DNA of 64,000 nt from Terriglobia bacterium (GTDB lineage: Bacteria; Acidobacteriota; Terriglobia; Acidiferrales; UBA7541), in NCBI GenBank assembly GCA_020073585.1, contig JAIQEV010000019.1, positions 1 through 64,000 of the forward strand. Reading direction: 5' to 3'. Shown here in pieces: positions 60,870 to 64,000 of this stretch. Positions within the stretch are counted from its first letter, which is position 1. Each line of letters starts with the position of its first letter. The position numbers and the translations under genes are program-made. Below the pieces are notes generated by a model that was not told the DNA's origin, did not search any database, and worked only from the letters and a program-made list of their open reading frames with translations.

Positions 60870-61639
60870 GCCTGCCCGGACGCGCGGCCAAGATTCTGCT
60901 GATTGACACGAACGTCTATTTCGCGAAGCGCCTGGGTGACGCGCTGAAGCACGAAGGCTTCGATGTTGTGAGCTCCACACAGCCGGCCTATGCCCTCACC
61001 ATGCTCGAATACGACACACCTTCGGCGATTCTGTGCGCCACGAACCTGCGCGAGATGGGGGCCCTGGAAATCGCGCAGATCGTCCATGCCGATCCGAAAA
61101 ACGCCGCTCTGCCGGTCATCGCGCTGGGCGACGGCAACCAGCGCGCCCTGATGGAGGCCTTCCAGGCGGGCTGCGAGGACTACATCGACCGCAAGCGCAG
61201 CCCCGCGGTCATCGCCGCGCACATCAAGAGCCTCCTGCTCAGCAAAGTCGAGGGCTTCCAGCCCACGCAGATGCTGCCGCAGGCCGATACCAGCCTCAGC
61301 GGCAGCCTCACGCACCACGATCTTCCCGGCGTGATCCAGCTTCTGGTGCAGGCGCGGCAGACCGGGGCCCTGCACATCAACGCCACGGGGCTCGACGGGG
61401 TGATGTTCTTCGATGCCGGAGAGATCAGCCACGCAGAGTGCGGCGCGCTGTTCGGCGATGAAGCCGTCATCCACATACTGAAGAGCTGCGTGCAGAACGG
61501 AGAGGGCGTGTACAAGTTCCTGTACGGCTCGAGCTCCGGGCAGCGCACGGTTCTGCGTTCCTCGACCGACTTGATGCTCGACGCCATGCGCGAGTTCGAC
61601 GAGAGCCAGCGCGACATGGCAGACAAGGAAGCGCAATGA
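60866..61639 (+). CDS. Pseudoreceiver-DUF4388 (PATAN) protein
   Basis: 257 residues. Receiver-like N-domain (~1-120) in which the phospho-Asp is replaced by Ala ('AILCATNLREMG') and the Lys region reads 'YIDRKRSP', so it is not a normal phosphoacceptor. Residues ~140-250 are a DUF4388/PATAN domain ('LSGSLTHHDLPGVIQLLVQARQTGALHI', 'GVMFFDAGEISHAECGALFGDEA'). PATAN proteins work in pilus or polarity control in cyanobacteria and myxobacteria. It overlaps its neighbours by 4 bp on both sides. Confidence 0.85.
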   Translation: MSLPGRAAKILLIDTNVYFAKRLGDALKHEGFDVVSSTQPAYALTMLEYDTPSAILCATNLREMGALEIAQIVHADPKNAALPVIALGDGNQRALMEAFQAGCEDYIDRKRSPAVIAAHIKSLLLSKVEGFQPTQMLPQADTSLSGSLTHHDLPGVIQLLVQARQTGALHINATGLDGVMFFDAGEISHAECGALFGDEAVIHILKSCVQNGEGVYKFLYGSSSGQRTVLRSSTDLMLDAMREFDESQRDMADKEAQ

Positions 61640-62439
61640 GCGAAACGTACACCTTGCCGCCCGCCGCCGATCCCGGCGGGAAACGCTCGCCGACCGTCTA
61701 TTTCATCGACGACAGCGCCACCATGCGCGAAGTGATCAAGATCGCCTTCCGCAAGGAGAACATCCACGTCATCACCTGCGCGGACGCCGCTTCGGCCCTG
61801 GCGCAGTTCGAAGCCGAGCCTCCCGACGCGGTCATCACCGACGTGATCATGCCGGATCAGGACGGCTATTCGGTGTGCAGCCAGATCAAGGAGAATCCGC
61901 TGTACAGCGCGACGCCGGTGCTGCTGATGTCCGGGGTGGTCAACAAGAGCGTGGCCGACAGGGCCGTGGCCGTGAAGGCTGACGAATTGATCCGCAAGCC
62001 CTTTCAGCCGCAGGAGCTGATCGCCCGGGTGAAGGCGTTTCTGTCTCCGGGGGAAGCGCCAGCCGCGCCGCACCCGACCGCGCACGCACCCGCGCAAACG
62101 CCCCACGCGCTGAGCAATCTTTTCGCGCCGCCGCCCGCGTATGCCCCTGCGCCTCCGCCGCCGCCCGCGCACGCGGGCGAATCGGCCTGGCCCCGCGCCC
62201 TCGCGGACGCTTTCTCGCACGCTCCGGCAGCCGCGCCGCCGGCTGCCCCGCAGCGCCCGGCGAGCATCCCCATGCCGCAGCGCCCGACCGCGCCGGCGGG
62301 CCATGAGGTCCAGCGACTGCGCTCGGAAATCATGCGCCTGGAGATGCTGGTGAGAAAGCTGCAGACCGAGCTGCAGATCGAGCGCGAATACAATCAGACG
62401 CTGGAACAGCACATCCACACCCTGCAGGAATCGCTGTAG
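61636..62439 (+). CDS. Response regulator with C-terminal coiled coil
   Basis: 267 residues. Receiver (~15-130: 'VYFIDDSATMREVIKIAF', Asp in 'VITDVIMPDQDG', Ser in 'LLMSGVV', Lys in 'IRKPFQPQEL'), a Pro/Ala-rich linker (~135-220), and a C-terminal coiled coil ('EVQRLRSEIMRLEMLVRKLQ'). All phosphorylation residues are present, so this is the probable output. Last gene of System 2. Confidence 0.88.
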   Translation: MSETYTLPPAADPGGKRSPTVYFIDDSATMREVIKIAFRKENIHVITCADAASALAQFEAEPPDAVITDVIMPDQDGYSVCSQIKENPLYSATPVLLMSGVVNKSVADRAVAVKADELIRKPFQPQELIARVKAFLSPGEAPAAPHPTAHAPAQTPHALSNLFAPPPAYAPAPPPPPAHAGESAWPRALADAFSHAPAAAPPAAPQRPASIPMPQRPTAPAGHEVQRLRSEIMRLEMLVRKLQTELQIEREYNQTLEQHIHTLQESL

Positions 62440-62680
62440 TCCTCGCTGCCGGAGGGCGGGCGTCGCCATGGCGTTTGCGGCGCCGATTTCCATCTGGAGA
62501 TCCGGAGCCGCGGCGGCGAAGGCGCGCCGATCTGCATGGCCATCCCCGAAGTGGTCTCCCCGCTGCAGACCGTAGGAAGGCAGGCGGAACGCCGCGAGCT
62601 TCCCTGAAAAGAAACGAGTTGGAGGAGTTTCGGCAGAGAGACTTTTTCCAAGAAAAAGATTTTGGGTAGAGGGAGCAAGG

Positions 62681-62800
62681 CTACCCCCACCCCCCGTGTT
62701 TTTAGCAAAGAGTGCGCAAAAGATTGATTTATTGGGAGTTGTGTTGCGCTGTGTGCGAAAGAGTGCAAAAGAGTGCGCAAGAGTATGAAACGAAAGAATT
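62681..62800 (+). repeat. Dispersed ~120-bp repeat, copy B
   Basis: CTACCCCCACCCCCCGT, then AAAGAGTGCGCAAA (62707-62720), ATTGA, and AAAAGAGTGCGCAAGAGTAT (62767-62786) followed by A-rich sequence. Order, spacing and orientation match the minus-strand copy at 1271-1389. Confidence 0.65.
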
Positions 62801-62985
62801 TTAAGTCGTGTAGATTTCCGTTGATACGAAAGAGTGCGGAAGTGCTGATTCTGGAGGGGTTGTGGGAGGGAGAAGGAGTGTTGCTTGGCGAGCGATGGCA
62901 CGGACAAGGGGCGAAATCCTATCTCCTCCGCGCCAGAGACGAATGAGAGTATAGCCCATCCGGTAAACATGGTCAATTGCATATG

Positions 62986-63002
62986 TGACCGCAAAGCGGT
63001 CA
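62986..63002. repeat. Dispersed 17-bp palindrome, copy 4
   Basis: TGACCGCAAAGCGGTCA, same arms as copies 1-3; the flanking GTG...ACAT also resembles copy 1. Confidence 0.8.
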
Positions 63003-63273
63003 ACATAGTTTACTGGTATTCGAATGGTGCGGCGAAGCGGATTCGGGGGATGGGGAGGGCAGCTAAGAGAAAAACCTCACTCCTGCCCCGCAAACCCAAC
63101 CGGGGCGCAAGAAACACGCTCCGTAAAGGCATCCGGAACGCAACGAACACGCTTCGCAGGAACGGGGCACCCCGACCTTGCTAGGTCATTAAGTTTGCGC
63201 CACCCGCCTGCGTTCCATACTGTACGGAAGGGTATTCGAATGGGCTGAGGAACAGTGGCCGAATGCGGCCGGG

Positions 63274-63461
63274 GTGAATAAAACCCAAGAGGCCCATGCG
63301 TAGAATCGACGCATGGGGCGCCCGCACTGGCCGAATGAGATTTGAGAAAGAGTGGAGCAAGGGAGAGGAAAAGATAACGCGGAGACGCGGAGAGCGCAGA
63401 GCGGAGGTGTTCGAATGCGATCGTGGTGAAGAAAACCAAAGAGTCCCACGCGTAAAATCGA
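63274..63461. repeat. Pair of diverged 36-bp direct repeats
   Basis: 63274-63309 and 63426-63461 match at 31 of 36 positions (GTGAA-AAAAC-...-AAGAG-CCCA-GCGTA-AATCGA). A GAATG-rich flank precedes both. Their spacing is 152 bp with the purine repeat in between. Confidence 0.7.
63367..63406. repeat. Purine-rich 'gaaaagataacgc' repeat, copy 2
   Basis: GGAAAAGATAACGCGGAGAC then GCGGAGA-GCGCAGAGCGGAG; same leader and unit pattern as 8989-9038. Confidence 0.75.
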
Positions 63462-63885
63462 AGGGCACCCGCGGATTTGAATATCCAGCTTGTCCGGTAA
63501 TCCGACTTACCGAGAGTTAGCCGCGTGGTCGAGTAGTCCGTTCACTAGTGATAAGGATTTGCCGACAGCGTCTAACGCACAGCCTCGGGCAGATCGAGTC
63601 GACAATAGCTTCCGAGTAGGCGACCACTCGTCCAGAATTATGCGATCCGCTGCGCCCTGATGAACGGTGTCCGGGTTACCACATATACGGGTAGCGCGTT
63701 TCTCGGGGCTCAATGTTGACCGTGACGAAGATCACAGGCACGACTGCATCAGTGGTGTATACAAACATTATGTTGGCAGGGAGGGCAAACGGACAGGTCT
63801 AGGCCCGTTGTGTTCAGATCACGCACGAAGCAGGAGATCAAGCCTGTAGGTAGCAACTAACTGCGCAATGAATTTGCAGCTGGAA

Positions 63886-64000
63886 TGGTTGGACGCCCAA
63901 GGGGGGCGCATGTTGATCTGGGTGAAGAGGCTGTCGATGACCTGCTCCCCTCAATCCGCAGGGAAGTGTATATGATTCTGCGGAATGAGGAGGAGTGTGA
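63886..64000 (+). CDS. Possible partial protein at the right edge
   Basis: From an ATG at 63886 (open back to a stop at 63859) the frame runs out of the window with plausible protein sequence, including 'GAHVDLGEEAVDDLLPSIRR' and 'EVYMILRNEEEC'. No ribosome site is clear and no family is recognised. Only ~38 residues are visible, so this is tentative. Confidence 0.35.

Larger units (their letters stand above)
62440..63885. other. ~1.4-kb AT-richer, repeat-bearing region with no supported gene
   Basis: After the last chemosensory gene, coding character stops. The stretch holds a diverged ~120-bp repeat (62681-62800), a 17-bp palindrome (62986-63002), 'ggtattcgaatgg' twice (63013, 63230), a 36-bp direct repeat (63274 and 63426), and a purine-rich tract (63367-63406). 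From ~63480 on the sequence changes character again, with moderate GC. Short open frames across it (for example 63507-63713, minus) have no family likeness. Confidence 0.65.

Noticed and set aside
63507-63713. A 68-codon minus-strand frame near the right end
   Set aside because: No ribosome site, no family resemblance and repeat-rich surroundings; it could not be told from chance.
1-64000. CRISPR arrays, prophage, insertion sequences or rRNA genes
   Set aside because: No regularly spaced repeats with unique spacers, no cas, integrase or transposase motifs, and no rRNA-like sequence were seen. The repeats found are too short or too diverged for a CRISPR array.

Overview
The window is 64 kb of GC-rich bacterial chromosome, most likely from an Acidobacteriota member. 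Pointers are the acidobacterial-type 7-TM hypothetical at 26409-27170, a pair of DUF507 proteins, bacillithiol deacetylase BshB1 without a Firmicutes context, NtrC/sigma-54 control, PilZ proteins, and AT-richer intergenic repeats of a kind common in acidobacterial genomes. This assignment is inference from gene content; there is no rRNA or taxonomic marker in the window.

Layout. 1-33.5 kb is housekeeping and metabolism: the tail of an oligopeptide-binding protein, an L-lactate permease, a DtxR/FeoA regulator, a low-molecular-weight phosphatase, a PLP-synthesis operon (MocR/PdxR-like regulator, thioesterase, pdxS, pdxT), a benzoate-CoA-ligase-like enzyme, a glyoxalase-II-like hydrolase divergent from a YgfZ folate protein, an RRM RNA-binding protein, an orphan NuoB, XdhC-MocA, an SufU/IscU-like scaffold, an acetamidase-like protein, an OprB porin, a cobalamin/Fe-binding protein overlapping a Nudix gene, and a lone aceE with a palindromic operator. 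At 26.1-28.9 kb is an unassigned cassette: a 59-residue secreted peptide, two membrane proteins, a soluble protein and a convergent XRE regulator with a degenerate S24 domain. BshB1, an M48 protease, DUF507 proteins, tRNA-Val and tRNA-Asp (with a clear sigma-70 promoter) and a PPOX gene interrupted by TGA follow.

35.3-62.4 kb is signalling: two divergent chemosensory gene sets. System 1 (minus strand, 44.8 to 36.7 kb) is tonB-like, mcp, cheW, cheR, cheA, cheB, cheY, cheX, next to two PilZ genes. System 2 (plus strand, 45.2 to 62.4 kb) is histidine kinase, receiver, NtrC-type activator, PilZ-like protein, a 489-aa unknown, a pseudoreceiver-DHp protein, cheY, cheW, a PilJ-like mcp, cheR, a dual-Hpt hybrid cheA, cheB, two cheW-like proteins, a pseudoreceiver-DUF4388 protein and a receiver with a C-terminal coiled coil. 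A palindrome GTCTCA-N3-TGAGAC occurs three times (45006, 49398, 52107), each 100-190 bp upstream of a sigma-54-like YTGG-N10-GC element: before the System 1 operon and before two segments of System 2. The NtrC-type protein encoded between them is the natural candidate reader. This proposed local sigma-54 regulon linking both chemosensory systems is the most interesting inference here.

The two ends carry AT-richer non-coding DNA with related repeats: a diverged ~120-bp element at 1271-1389 (minus) and 62681-62800 (plus), a heptanucleotide tandem array, 'gaaaagataacgc' purine repeats, and a 17-bp palindrome TGACCGC-N3-GCGGTCA found four times.
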